Below, piece by piece: positions 49,544-57,932 of a stretch of DNA of 64,000 bases. Within the stretch, counting starts at the first letter, position 1; the number at the start of each line of letters is the position of its first letter. The position numbers and the translations under genes are program-made. Below the pieces are notes generated by a model that saw only the letters and a program-made list of their open reading frames with translations, had not been told where the DNA came from and did no database searches. The stretch is from Variovorax sp. MHTC-1 (GTDB lineage Bacteria > Pseudomonadota > Gammaproteobacteria > Burkholderiales > Burkholderiaceae_C), in NCBI RefSeq assembly GCF_003984645.1, contig NZ_RWKI01000020.1, positions 1 through 64,000 on the forward strand, given 5' to 3'.

Positions 49544-49987
49544 TCAGAGCACGGAGAGCGGTTCGAACGCGACGCCCTGGCCAGCCGCCCGCCTGATCGG
49601 CTCCGGATCGACGCCGGCACGCAGCGCGCGCAGCAGCGCGGTGTCCATGTAGACACGCTCCTCGGCGATCTTCCCGTCCCGGAGCCGAAACTTGTCGACA
49701 CCGCGCCAGTCGAAGCGCTTGCCGCCGACTTGGCGCGTGCACTGCCATTCGATGATCACGACATCGCCGCGCGACGTCCAGTCCAGCAGCTGCCAGACGA
49801 GGTCGGGCGCGGCTTCGCGCTGCACCTCGTTCAAGCGGCCAAGCTCGGCACCGGCGACGGGGCGATCGACCAGCGGCGTGCGCAGCACCCCGTCCGGATG
49901 CCAGAGCGCGACAAAGGCCTCGCCATCCCTCGCAGCCCATGCGGCGGCGAATCGGGTGATGAAGTCCTGGATCTCTGCATCGGTCAT
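49544..49987 (-). CDS. SnoaL-like/NTF2-fold protein
   Basis: 147 residues from ATG 49987. A small alpha-plus-beta barrel protein of the nuclear transport factor 2 / DUF4440 type (ITRFAAAWAARDGEAFVALWHPDGVLRTP, later IEWQCTRQVGGKRFDWRGVDKFRLRDGKIAEERVYMD). Such proteins bind small hydrophobic ligands or act as isomerases; function here unknown. Adjacent to the deleted SDR on the same strand, 106 bp upstream of it. Confidence 0.78.
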   Translation of the reverse strand: MTDAEIQDFITRFAAAWAARDGEAFVALWHPDGVLRTPLVDRPVAGAELGRLNEVQREAAPDLVWQLLDWTSRGDVVIIEWQCTRQVGGKRFDWRGVDKFRLRDGKIAEERVYMDTALLRALRAGVDPEPIRRAAGQGVAFEPLSVL

Positions 49988-50099
49988 GGTCAGGTCGCTT
50001 TCGTTGGAATGACGCAGCGATGATCGCGAAGCGCGGTGCGCTTGACCGGCCATATCCGGACATCATCATCCGTGCTCATGCATTCATGAAAGGTCCACC

Positions 50100-51083
50100 G
50101 TGAAGATTCTCGTGACGGGCAGTTCCGGCCATCTCGGCGAGGCCTTGATGCGCCGCCTGCAGCACACGGCGCATGAGGCCGCCGGCATCGACGTGCTGGC
50201 ATCGCCCTTCACCCGCCACGTCGGCTCGATCAGCGATCGCGCCCTCGTGGCCCGCTGCATGCGGGGCGTCGATGCCGTGCTCCACACCGCGACGCTGCAC
50301 AAGCCCCACGTCGCCACGCACAGCCGCCAGGACTTCGTCGACACCAACATCACGGGCACGCTGAACCTGCTGGAAGAGGCGGCGGCGGCAGGCATCGGCG
50401 CCTTCGTCTTCACCAGCACCACCAGCGCCTTCGGCCGTGCGCTGGCGCCGTCGCCGGGCGCGCCGGCGGCCTGGATCACCGAAGACGTGATGCCGGTGCC
50501 GAAGAACATCTACGGCGCCACCAAGGTCGCGGCCGAGGACCTGTGCGAACTGTTCCAGCGCCAGCACGGGCTGCCCTGCATCGTGCTGCGGACCTCGCGC
50601 TTCTTTCCCGAGGAGGACGACCAGCGGCATGTTCGCGAACGCTACGAGGATGCCAACGCGAAGGTCAACGAGTTTCTGCATCGCCGGGTCGACCTGGAGG
50701 ACGTGGTCGAGGCGCATCTGCTCGCCATCGAGCGCGCGGCCGGGATCGGCTTCGGCCGCTACATCATCAGCGCGAGCTCGCCCTTCACGCGCGACGACCT
50801 GCAACTGCTGCGCACCGACCTGCCAGCGGTGGTGGCACGCCACGTGCCGCAGTTCGAAGCCGAGTACGCGCGGCGCGGATGGCGCATGTTCCCCGAGATC
50901 GACCGCGTCTACGTCAACGAGCGCGCACGCGCCGAGCTGGGCTGGCAGCCGCGGCATGACTTCCGCGCAGTCATCGAACGCCTGCGCACGGGCGGCGACC
51001 ATCGCAGCGCGCTGGCGCAGGCGATCGGCTCCAAGGGCTACCACGCGACCGTGTTCGCCGACGGACCTTATCCGGTGGACTAG
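50100..51083 (+). CDS. NAD-dependent epimerase/dehydratase family protein
   Basis: 327 residues from GTG 50100, MKILVTGSSGHLGEAL. Extended SDR fold with GSSGHLG (7-13), the active-site serine/threonine run TSTTSAFG and Y-G-A-T-K catalytic motif. Likely uses NAD(P); substrate not recognised (sugar nucleotide or other). Divergent from the NTF2-like gene by 112 bp; its stop lies inside the palindrome at 51079-51129. Confidence 0.85.
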   Translation: MKILVTGSSGHLGEALMRRLQHTAHEAAGIDVLASPFTRHVGSISDRALVARCMRGVDAVLHTATLHKPHVATHSRQDFVDTNITGTLNLLEEAAAAGIGAFVFTSTTSAFGRALAPSPGAPAAWITEDVMPVPKNIYGATKVAAEDLCELFQRQHGLPCIVLRTSRFFPEEDDQRHVRERYEDANAKVNEFLHRRVDLEDVVEAHLLAIERAAGIGFGRYIISASSPFTRDDLQLLRTDLPAVVARHVPQFEAEYARRGWRMFPEIDRVYVNERARAELGWQPRHDFRAVIERLRTGGDHRSALAQAIGSKGYHATVFADGPYPVD

Positions 51084-51129
51084 GCATCATGGTCGCTCGC
51101 TAGCCAAGCGAGCGACCATGATGCCTAGT
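51079..51129. repeat. 23-bp perfect inverted repeat containing two stop codons
   Basis: Arms 51079-51101 and 51107-51129 are perfectly complementary with a five-base AGCCA loop. The left arm begins in the last codon of the epimerase gene and holds its TAG (51081-51083), and the right arm holds the minus-strand TAG of the peptidase gene (51125-51127). No T tract follows on either side. It probably serves as a bidirectional terminator or mRNA 3'-end stabiliser. Confidence 0.95.
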
Positions 51130-51982
51130 TGCGCTTCGCCGCGCGGTAGAGCCCTTCGACCTTGGGCACGTTGGCTTCCAGCTTCGCGATGCGGTCGGGC
51201 CCGCTCGGGTGCGTCGACAGAAAGCTCAGCCCGCCCTGGTTCTTCGAGGCCTGCGCCATCTTCTTCCACAGCGAGACCGAAGCCTTCGGGTCGTAGCCGC
51301 CGCGCGCGGCGAGTTCGAGCCCGACCAGGTCGGCATCGGTCTCGTCGCTGCGGCTGAACTTGAGCGTGAGCAGCTGCGTGCCGGCCCGCGCCGCAAGATC
51401 GCCGGCTTGCCCGAGGCCCAGCAGCTGGGCCGTGATCGACAGCGCGGCGCCGGTGCCCGCGCTCTTGGCCAGGCGGGCCCGCGCATGCTCGCGCAGCGCA
51501 TGCGCCATCTCGTGGCCCATGACCATCGCGACCTCGTCGTCGGTCAGCTTGAGCTGGTCGAGGATGCCGGTGAAGAAGGCGATCTTGCCGCCCGGCATGC
51601 AGAAGGCGTTGATCTGCTTGCTGCCGATCAGATTGAGCTCCCACTTCCAGCGCGCGGCACGCTCGTTCCATTGCGCAGCGAACGGGATGATGCGTGCCGA
51701 GATGGCGTGCAGCCGCTGCAGCTGCGGATGGCCCTCCGGGGCCAGCGCGCCCTTGGCCTTGGCCTGCGCCATCAGCTGGCCGTACTGCTGCACGCCCGCT
51801 TGCTCGACGTTCTCGGCCGGCACCAGATTGCGCGCCACCGAGGACTTGCCGACCTCGACCTGCGCGAGCGCCGGCGTCACCGCGGCCGCGCCCGCGGCCA
51901 GCAGAAATGCGCGGCGGGCCTGCCAGGTTCCGGAGCGAGAAAAGCAGCGCAAACACATGCGGGAATAATAAGAGAGCCCCAA
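51125..51982 (-). CDS. M48-family zinc metalloprotease with Tat-like signal
   Basis: 285 residues. HEMAH (157-161) with the preceding VMGHEMAHALREH is the HExxH zinc motif and a downstream glutamate lies in the ETDAD segment. The N-terminal region QARRAFLLAAGAAAVTPALA has an RR-x-F-L pattern typical of Tat export. Related periplasmic M48 peptidases take part in envelope quality control. The start is uncertain: 51982 or an in-frame ATG at 51958. Divergent from AmpG by 12-36 bp. Confidence 0.88.
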   Translation of the reverse strand: MGLSYYSRMCLRCFSRSGTWQARRAFLLAAGAAAVTPALAQVEVGKSSVARNLVPAENVEQAGVQQYGQLMAQAKAKGALAPEGHPQLQRLHAISARIIPFAAQWNERAARWKWELNLIGSKQINAFCMPGGKIAFFTGILDQLKLTDDEVAMVMGHEMAHALREHARARLAKSAGTGAALSITAQLLGLGQAGDLAARAGTQLLTLKFSRSDETDADLVGLELAARGGYDPKASVSLWKKMAQASKNQGGLSFLSTHPSGPDRIAKLEANVPKVEGLYRAAKRN

Positions 51983-51994
51983 AGACCCTCATTC

Positions 51995-53326
51995 ATGTCC
52001 GCACCCCCGGCTGACGAAGCCTCCCCTGCCCTGCCTTGGCGCGACGCGCTCAAGGTTTATCTCGAACCGGCCACGCTGCGCATGCTCGCGCTGGGCTTCT
52101 CCGCAGGCCTGCCCTTGCTGCTGGTGCTCGGCACGCTGAGCTTCCGGCTGCGCGAGGCGGGCATCGACCGCACCACCATCGGCTACCTGAGCTGGGTCGG
52201 CCTGGCCTACGGCTTCAAGTGGGTCTGGGCGCCGCTGGTGGACCGGCTGCCGATCCCGCCGCTGACCACGCTGCTCGGGCGCCGCCGCGGCTGGCTGCTG
52301 CTGGCGCAGGCAATGGTGATCGCCGGCATCGTCGGCATGGCCTTCAACGACCCGCGCGCCGGGCTCGCGCCGCTGATCTGGTGCGCACTGCTGGTGGCTT
52401 TCGGCTCGGCCACGCAGGACATCGCGCTCGACGCCTTCCGCATCGAATCGGCCGCCACGCGCAAGCAGGCCGCGCTGGCGGCCGCCTACCAGACCGGCTA
52501 CCGGCTCGCGATGATCTGGGCCGGCGCCGGCGTGCTGTGGATCGCGGCCTGGGCCGAGATCGCCGGCAGCGCGGGCTACCAGAATGCGGCCTGGAAAGCT
52601 GCCTACCTCGCGATGGCGGCCTCGATGGCGGTCGGCGTGATCACGGTGCTGCTGTCGCCCGAGCCGGTGCGCGTGGCGCTGCCGAAGGCGAAGAACGCGG
52701 CCGCGTGGCTGCAAAGCGTGCTGATCGAGCCCTTCGCCGACTTCATCCGCCGCTACAAGTGGCAGGCCGCGCTGATCCTCGCGCTGATCGCGGTCTACCG
52801 CATCAGCGACGTGGTGATGGGCATCATGGCCAACCCCTTCTATGTCGACATGGGCTTCACCAAGGACGAGGTCGCGACGGTCAGCAAGATCTACGGCGTG
52901 GTGATGACGCTGGTGGGCGCCTTCGTCGGCGGCGTGCTGTCGATGCGCTTCGGCGTGATGCGCGTGCTGATGCTGGGCGCAGTGCTGAGCGCCGCGAGCA
53001 ACCTGCTGTTCGCCTGGCTCGGAACGCGCGGGCACGATCTCACCGGCCTGGTGCTGGTGGTCTCGGCCGACAACCTGGCCAGCGGCATCGCTTCGGCCGC
53101 CTTCATCGCCTACCTGTCGAGCCTGACCAACATCAGCTACTCGGCCACGCAGTACGCACTGTTCAGTTCGCTGATGCTGCTGCTGCCCAAGTTCATTGCC
53201 GGCTACTCGGGGGTCTTCGTCGATCACTACGGCTACGTCGCCTTCTTCGTCGGCACTGCGGCACTGGGCGCGCCGGTGCTGTTGCTGGTGGCGCTGGCCT
53301 CCCGAGCCTTCAAAACGGCGCCATAA
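51995..53326 (+). CDS. ampG: AmpG-family muropeptide permease (MFS)
   Basis: 443 residues, about 12-14 hydrophobic helices. FSAGLPLLLVLGTLSFRLREAGI and GLAYGFKWVWAPLVDRLPIPP are highly typical of AmpG, the inner-membrane permease importing anhydromuropeptides for peptidoglycan recycling, and the GSATQDIALDAFRIE block is present. Start ATG 51995. The frame continues upstream antisense to the peptidase. In many Gram-negatives AmpG affects ampC induction; no beta-lactamase gene is in view. Confidence 0.92.
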   Translation: MSAPPADEASPALPWRDALKVYLEPATLRMLALGFSAGLPLLLVLGTLSFRLREAGIDRTTIGYLSWVGLAYGFKWVWAPLVDRLPIPPLTTLLGRRRGWLLLAQAMVIAGIVGMAFNDPRAGLAPLIWCALLVAFGSATQDIALDAFRIESAATRKQAALAAAYQTGYRLAMIWAGAGVLWIAAWAEIAGSAGYQNAAWKAAYLAMAASMAVGVITVLLSPEPVRVALPKAKNAAAWLQSVLIEPFADFIRRYKWQAALILALIAVYRISDVVMGIMANPFYVDMGFTKDEVATVSKIYGVVMTLVGAFVGGVLSMRFGVMRVLMLGAVLSAASNLLFAWLGTRGHDLTGLVLVVSADNLASGIASAAFIAYLSSLTNISYSATQYALFSSLMLLLPKFIAGYSGVFVDHYGYVAFFVGTAALGAPVLLLVALASRAFKTAP

Positions 53327-53350
53327 TGGCTCCGCACTGGAGGCATTCGC

Positions 53351-53623
53351 GTGGCCAATCTGTCAATCAAGGGCGTTCCTGACGATATCGCCGAGCGCCT
53401 GCGGCAACGCGCCGCACGCAACCACCGCTCGCTGCAAGGCGAGCTGATGGCCATCATCGAGCAGGCCGCCGGCGAGCCGAAGCCTGAGGCCGCCCACACC
53501 TTTCAGCGCGCGAGCAAGTCCATCGAACAGATCGCGGCCGAGCACCGCGCCCGTTTTCCGCAGCCCATCGCCAACGGCCCCGACGCGGTCGACATCATTC
53601 GCACCGAACGGGACGTCCGGTGA
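53351..53623 (+). CDS. FitA/VapB-type ribbon-helix-helix antitoxin
   Basis: 90 residues from GTG 53351, MANLSIKGVPDDIAERLRQRAARNHRSLQGEL: an RHH DNA-binding domain (about 1-40) of the FitA-type, followed by a flexible toxin-binding tail (DAVDIIRTERDVR at the end). Binds its own promoter and neutralises the PIN-domain toxin encoded downstream by a four-base overlap (GTGA). Both genes start with GTG. Confidence 0.88.
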   Translation: MANLSIKGVPDDIAERLRQRAARNHRSLQGELMAIIEQAAGEPKPEAAHTFQRASKSIEQIAAEHRARFPQPIANGPDAVDIIRTERDVR

Positions 53624-54063
53624 GCGCGCCGGCACCCGCTCCCCGCGCCACCGAACCGCCGGTGCCCTACCTGATCCGGCCACCGATGGTGGTCGACTGC
53701 AGCGCGCTCAGCGCCGTGCTGTTCGACGAGCCGATGCGCGATGCCTCGCTGGCACGCCTGGTCGGCCACAGCCTGCACGCGCCGAACCTGCTCGATCACG
53801 AGATCGCGAGCGTCGCGCTCAAGAAACTGCGACAGGACTGGCCCGCGGATTCCGTCGCGCTGGCGCTGGCCGACTACCGCGCCTACGACATCCAGCTGCA
53901 CCCGGTCGATATCCCGGCGCAGTTCGCGCTGGCGCGGCGCTACCAGATCTCGGCCTACGATGCTGCCTACCTGTGGCTCGCGGCCGAGCTCCGCGCGCCG
54001 CTCGCCACCTTCGATCCCAAGCTCGCCGCCGCTGCCCAGGCGCACCTCAACGGCGCCCCTTGA
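53620..54063 (+). CDS. FitB/VapC-type PIN-domain toxin
   Basis: 147 residues from GTG 53620. The PIN fold has the acidic active site Asp26 (VVDCSAL), Glu61, Asp114 (SAYDAAYLWLA) and Asp132, all present, so ribonuclease activity is expected. VapC-type toxins cleave tRNA or rRNA and cause growth arrest. Target unknown. The unusually Ala/Pro-rich N-terminal 20 residues may be an artefact of the overlapping start; an internal ATG lies at Met23. Confidence 0.88.
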   Translation: MSAPAPAPRATEPPVPYLIRPPMVVDCSALSAVLFDEPMRDASLARLVGHSLHAPNLLDHEIASVALKKLRQDWPADSVALALADYRAYDIQLHPVDIPAQFALARRYQISAYDAAYLWLAAELRAPLATFDPKLAAAAQAHLNGAP

Positions 54064-54144
54064 GCCAGGGGATTGACCGACATCGCGATCCGGCATCCAA
54101 CTGGTAGTCTTGTGCCACTCTCATCCCACCCCTTCTCCTGCACC

Positions 54145-55338
54145 GTGCCCTCCCGCATTCCTCCTCTCCAGATCAGCGCCTACACCGCAACCTCCGCCGT
54201 CGGCATCGGCAAGGAAGCCCTCGTTGCCGCAATCGAACAATCGAAGAGCGGCCTGCGCGCCAACGATTTCGGCGCCGCACCGCTCCCCACCTGGATCGGC
54301 CGCGTCGACGGCCTCGAAGAACTCCAGTTGCCCGACGACCTGGCCGGCTGGGATTGCCGCAATAACCGACTGGCCTGGCTCGGCCTGCAGGCCGACGGCT
54401 TCGTCGAAGCGGTGGCTGCGGCGCGCGAGCGCTACGGCGCGGCGCGCATCGCGCTGGTGCTCGGCACCTCCACCTCGAGCATCGGCGAGACCGAACTGGC
54501 CTACACGCAGCTCGATGCCGGCGGCGGCTTCCCGGCCGATCAACGGCGGCCGCTGGTCCACACGCCCCATTCGCTCGCGATGTTCGTGCAGCAGGCACTC
54601 GGCCTCGAAGGCCCGGCCGAGACTCTCTCGACCGCCTGTTCGTCGAGCGCCAAGGTCTTCGCTTCGGCCGAGCGGCTGATCCGCCTGGGCCTGGTCGACG
54701 CCGCCGTGGTCGGCGGCGTGGATACGCTGTGCGGCAGCGTGCTGTTCGGCTTCAACTCGCTCGAACTGGTTTCGCCGCAGCCCTGCCGGCCCTTCGATGC
54801 GGCCCGCAACGGCATCAGCCTGGGCGAGGCCGCGGGCTTCGCGCTGCTCGAGCGCGGCGCCGGCAGGCTCGAACTGCTGGGCTACGGCGAGGCGAGCGAC
54901 GCCCACCACATGTCCACGCCCCATCCCGAGGGTCTGGGCGCCGAGCGCGCGCTCGACGAGGCGCTGGCGCGCGCCGGCCTCGCGCCCGAGGCCATCGACT
55001 ACATCAACATGCACGGCACGGCCAGCATGAAGAACGACGAGGTCGAGGGCGCGCTGGTCGCCCGGCGCTTCCCGGCGGCCACGCATGCGAGCTCGACCAA
55101 GGGCTTCACCGGCCACACGCTGGGCGCGGCCGGCATCGTCGAGGCCGTGATCAGCCTGCTGGCCATCGAACGCGGGCTGAAGCCGGGCACCGTCAACACC
55201 ACGGCGCTCGACGCCGACTGCGGCCCGCAGATCAGGCTGCAGCCGGCGCACGGCGAGGTGCGTTACGCGCTCTCCAATTCCTTCGGCTTCGGCGGCAACA
55301 ACTGTTCGCTGGTGTTCGGCAAGGGAGCGGGCGCTTGA
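54145..55338 (+). CDS. Beta-ketoacyl synthase (KS), aryl-polyene-type
   Basis: 397 residues from GTG 54145, the start that gives a normal KS length; TTG 54073 is another option and no strong ribosome-binding site favours either. Thiolase fold with the full catalytic set: Cys165 (STACSSS), His290 (MHGTAS), Lys319 and His324 (GHTLGAAG). Condenses malonyl-ACP onto an acyl thioester. Resembles KS enzymes of aryl-polyene/resorcinol-type clusters, and is followed by a half-size KS, as in those clusters. Confidence 0.88.
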   Translation: MPSRIPPLQISAYTATSAVGIGKEALVAAIEQSKSGLRANDFGAAPLPTWIGRVDGLEELQLPDDLAGWDCRNNRLAWLGLQADGFVEAVAAARERYGAARIALVLGTSTSSIGETELAYTQLDAGGGFPADQRRPLVHTPHSLAMFVQQALGLEGPAETLSTACSSSAKVFASAERLIRLGLVDAAVVGGVDTLCGSVLFGFNSLELVSPQPCRPFDAARNGISLGEAAGFALLERGAGRLELLGYGEASDAHHMSTPHPEGLGAERALDEALARAGLAPEAIDYINMHGTASMKNDEVEGALVARRFPAATHASSTKGFTGHTLGAAGIVEAVISLLAIERGLKPGTVNTTALDADCGPQIRLQPAHGEVRYALSNSFGFGGNNCSLVFGKGAGA

Positions 55339-55340
55339 GC

Positions 55341-55361
55341 CCCGCCCGGCCGCCCGAAGGG
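55341..55361 (-). repeat. Inverted copy of the repeat core between KS and CLF genes
   Basis: 21 bases identical, as reverse complement, to the core inside the tandem repeats (14838-14858). It lies in the 58-bp gap between the KS and CLF genes; the CLF ribosome-binding site GGAGG (55385-55389) follows. Confidence 0.75.
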
Positions 55362-55396
55362 GCTCGCACCGCAGCGCGCAGCACGGAGGTACTTCA

Positions 55397-56209
55397 ATGA
55401 GCAATAGGACACCGACCCTCTACATCGAAGGCCCGGCGTTCTGGGCGCCGACGCTGCCGGGCTGGGAGACGGCGCGCGCCGTGTTCCGCGGCGAGGTGCA
55501 GCCGGCCGATCCGCCGGCCAAGCGGCCTGCGCCGCAGTTGCTGGCGCCGGCCGAGCGGCGGCGCGCACCCGACACGGTGGCGCTCGCGCTCGAGGTCGCG
55601 GCAGCCGCGATCGCCGCTTCGGGGCGCAACGCCGCGCAGCTGCCCTGCGTGTTCGCCTCGGCGCACGGCGACCTCGGCATCAACGACTACATGTCCAGCA
55701 CGCTCGCCGGCGACCCCAAGCTGCTGTCGCCGATCAAGTTCCACAACTCGGTGCACAACGCGGCGGTGGGCTACTGGACCATCGGCACCGGCTGCATGGC
55801 GGCGAGCAATTCGGTGTCGGCCTACGAGAACAGCTTCGCGACCGGCCTGCTCGAGGCCGCGACACAGTGTGCGGCCGACCAGGAGGCGGTGCTCCTGGCC
55901 GGCTTCGACGTGCCCGCCGTGGGCGCGCTCGCCTCGGTGGTCACCAGCCGCGACCTGCTGGCCGTGGCGCTGGTGATCGCACCGGCACGCACCGAACGCA
56001 CGGTGGCCTCCTTCGAATGGTCGCTCGCGAGCGGCACGCAAAGGGCCGCACCGCGCCCGTCTTCCGATGCGGCGCGCGCGTTGAAGGCCAATGCGATGGC
56101 CGATGCGCTGCCCCTGTTCGAAAGCCTGGCGCGCGGCAAACCCGAGGCGCTCGCCCTGCCGCTGTCGGGCACGCTGTCGCTGCAACTGCGGCTCGAACCG
56201 CAAGGCTGA
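55397..56209 (+). CDS. Half-size beta-ketoacyl synthase, chain length factor type
   Basis: 270 residues with only the N-terminal thiolase domain (Ketoacyl-synt_2-like; HNSVHNAAVGYWTIGTGCMAASNSVSAYE). It lacks the C-terminal half with the catalytic HGT and GHTLG histidines, so it cannot be a complete condensing enzyme. Proteins like this are named beta-ketoacyl synthase chain length factor and pair with a full KS in aryl-polyene clusters. Start ATG 55397 with GGAGG upstream. Confidence 0.85.
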   Translation: MSNRTPTLYIEGPAFWAPTLPGWETARAVFRGEVQPADPPAKRPAPQLLAPAERRRAPDTVALALEVAAAAIAASGRNAAQLPCVFASAHGDLGINDYMSSTLAGDPKLLSPIKFHNSVHNAAVGYWTIGTGCMAASNSVSAYENSFATGLLEAATQCAADQEAVLLAGFDVPAVGALASVVTSRDLLAVALVIAPARTERTVASFEWSLASGTQRAAPRPSSDAARALKANAMADALPLFESLARGKPEALALPLSGTLSLQLRLEPQG

Positions 56210-56219
56210 GGAAGCCGCC

Positions 56220-57851
56220 ATGAACCCGAACCTCCGCCGGCACGATGTCGTGATCATGGGCGGGGGACTCGCGGGGCTCACGCTCGCCCTGCAGCTCAAG
56301 CAGCGTTTCGGCGACATCGACATCGTGGTGCTGGAGCGCCGCGCGCATCCCGTGCCGCATGCGGCGCACAAGGTGGGCGAATCTTCGGTTGAGATCGGCG
56401 CCCACTACTTCGACACGGTTCTGGGGCTCAAACCGCACATGCATGGCGCCCAGCTGCGCAAGTTCGGCTTCCGCTTCTTCTTCAGCGAGGGCCGGCGCGA
56501 CATCGACCAGGTGACCGAGATCGGCGCCAGCCGCTATCTCTCGGTCCCCAGCTACCAGATCGACCGGGGCATCTTCGAGAACTACCTGGCCGAGGAGGCG
56601 ACGCGCCGCGGGGTGCGCTTCGTCGACAACGCCCTGGTGCGCCGCATCGACCTGGCCGAGGACCCGCGCGAGCCGCACCGCCTCGCCTGGACGCAGGACG
56701 GCGAGACGCACCTCGTGCATGCGCGCTGGCTCATCGACGCCTGCGGACGTGCCGGATTGCTCAAGCGCAAGCTCGGGCTGGCCGAGCCCAATGCGCACGA
56801 ATGCAATGCCGTCTGGTTCCGCATCGGCGAGCGCATCACCATCGACGACTGGTCCGACAACGCCGAGTGGCGCGCCCGCTGCGAGCCGCAGGCGCGCTGG
56901 CTCTCGACCAACCACCTGGTCGGCGCCGGCTACTGGGTCTGGCTGATCCCGCTGGCCTCGGGCTCGCATTCGGTCGGCATCGTGGCCGACCCGCGGCTGC
57001 ATCCGATCGAGACCATCGACAGCTTTGACAAGGCGATGCAGTGGTTCCAAACCTGGCAGCCGCGCCTTTTCGACGAGCTCGACGGCAAGCGCCACCTGCT
57101 GCAGGATTTCGCCTTCTTCCGCGACTTCTCCTACGGCTGCAAGCAGGTGTTCTCGGGCCGGCGCTGGGCGCTGACCGGCGAGGCAGGACTCTTCCTCGAC
57201 CCTTTCTATTCCCCGGGCAGCGACTTCATCGCGATGAGCAACACCTACATCGCCGACCTGATCGCGCACGACCGCGCCGGGCATTCGGTGGATGCGCGCG
57301 CCCAGCTCTACGACCAGATCTACCACTCCTTCTACGAGAGCACGCTCGCGCTCTACACCGACCAGTATTCGCTCTTCGGCGACCCCGAGGTGCTGCCGGT
57401 GAAGGTAATCTGGGACTACACCTACTACTGGGGCGTGCTCTCGCAGATCTTCTTCCAGCAGCGGCTGACCGACCTCGCCCTGCTCGGCAGCCTGCGCGAC
57501 GAGCTCCAGCATGGGCAGCGGCTCAACTTCGCGGTGCAGGACTTCCTGCGCGCCTGGTCGGCCCTGAGCGAGAAGCGCAATCCGGCCGTGATGCTGGACC
57601 AGGCCGCGCTGCCCTGGTTCGCCGAACTCAACCGCAGCCTCAACGACCGGCTCGACGACGATGCCTTCCGCATCCGCATGCGGGCCTCGGTCGAGCAGCT
57701 GCGCGCGCTGGCCGGCGAGATCCTGGTGCGCGCCACCGGGGAGCATCCGGGCCTCGACGGCGATGCCCTGCGTGCCGTGCTGGCCGAGAAAATATCGATT
57801 GCCGCCTCGCCCGGCTGCACGCAAGCGCCCATGCTCTTCGCGCCGGGCTGA
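56220..57851 (+). CDS. Flavin-dependent halogenase-type FAD oxidoreductase
   Basis: 543 residues from ATG 56220, 10 bp after the CLF gene with an AGGAAG ribosome-binding site. FAD loop GGGLAG (14-19); the halogenase hallmarks WxWxIP (W239-V-W-L-I-P244) and FxxPxxSxG (F325-L-D-P-F-Y-S-P-G333) are both present, with KVGES near the N-terminus. In this family reduced FAD and O2 oxidise a halide to HOX, which is guided to an active-site lysine. Proteins lacking one catalytic residue instead act as plain oxidoreductases, so halogenation is likely but unproven. Confidence 0.82.
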   Translation: MNPNLRRHDVVIMGGGLAGLTLALQLKQRFGDIDIVVLERRAHPVPHAAHKVGESSVEIGAHYFDTVLGLKPHMHGAQLRKFGFRFFFSEGRRDIDQVTEIGASRYLSVPSYQIDRGIFENYLAEEATRRGVRFVDNALVRRIDLAEDPREPHRLAWTQDGETHLVHARWLIDACGRAGLLKRKLGLAEPNAHECNAVWFRIGERITIDDWSDNAEWRARCEPQARWLSTNHLVGAGYWVWLIPLASGSHSVGIVADPRLHPIETIDSFDKAMQWFQTWQPRLFDELDGKRHLLQDFAFFRDFSYGCKQVFSGRRWALTGEAGLFLDPFYSPGSDFIAMSNTYIADLIAHDRAGHSVDARAQLYDQIYHSFYESTLALYTDQYSLFGDPEVLPVKVIWDYTYYWGVLSQIFFQQRLTDLALLGSLRDELQHGQRLNFAVQDFLRAWSALSEKRNPAVMLDQAALPWFAELNRSLNDRLDDDAFRIRMRASVEQLRALAGEILVRATGEHPGLDGDALRAVLAEKISIAASPGCTQAPMLFAPG

Positions 57852-57932
57852 CCGATACCAGTCGCTTCGAGGTTTACGCCAACTTTACGGAGCGTTCAAG
57901 CCTGCTTGGCGCCAGAAGGACAACCTACAGCC

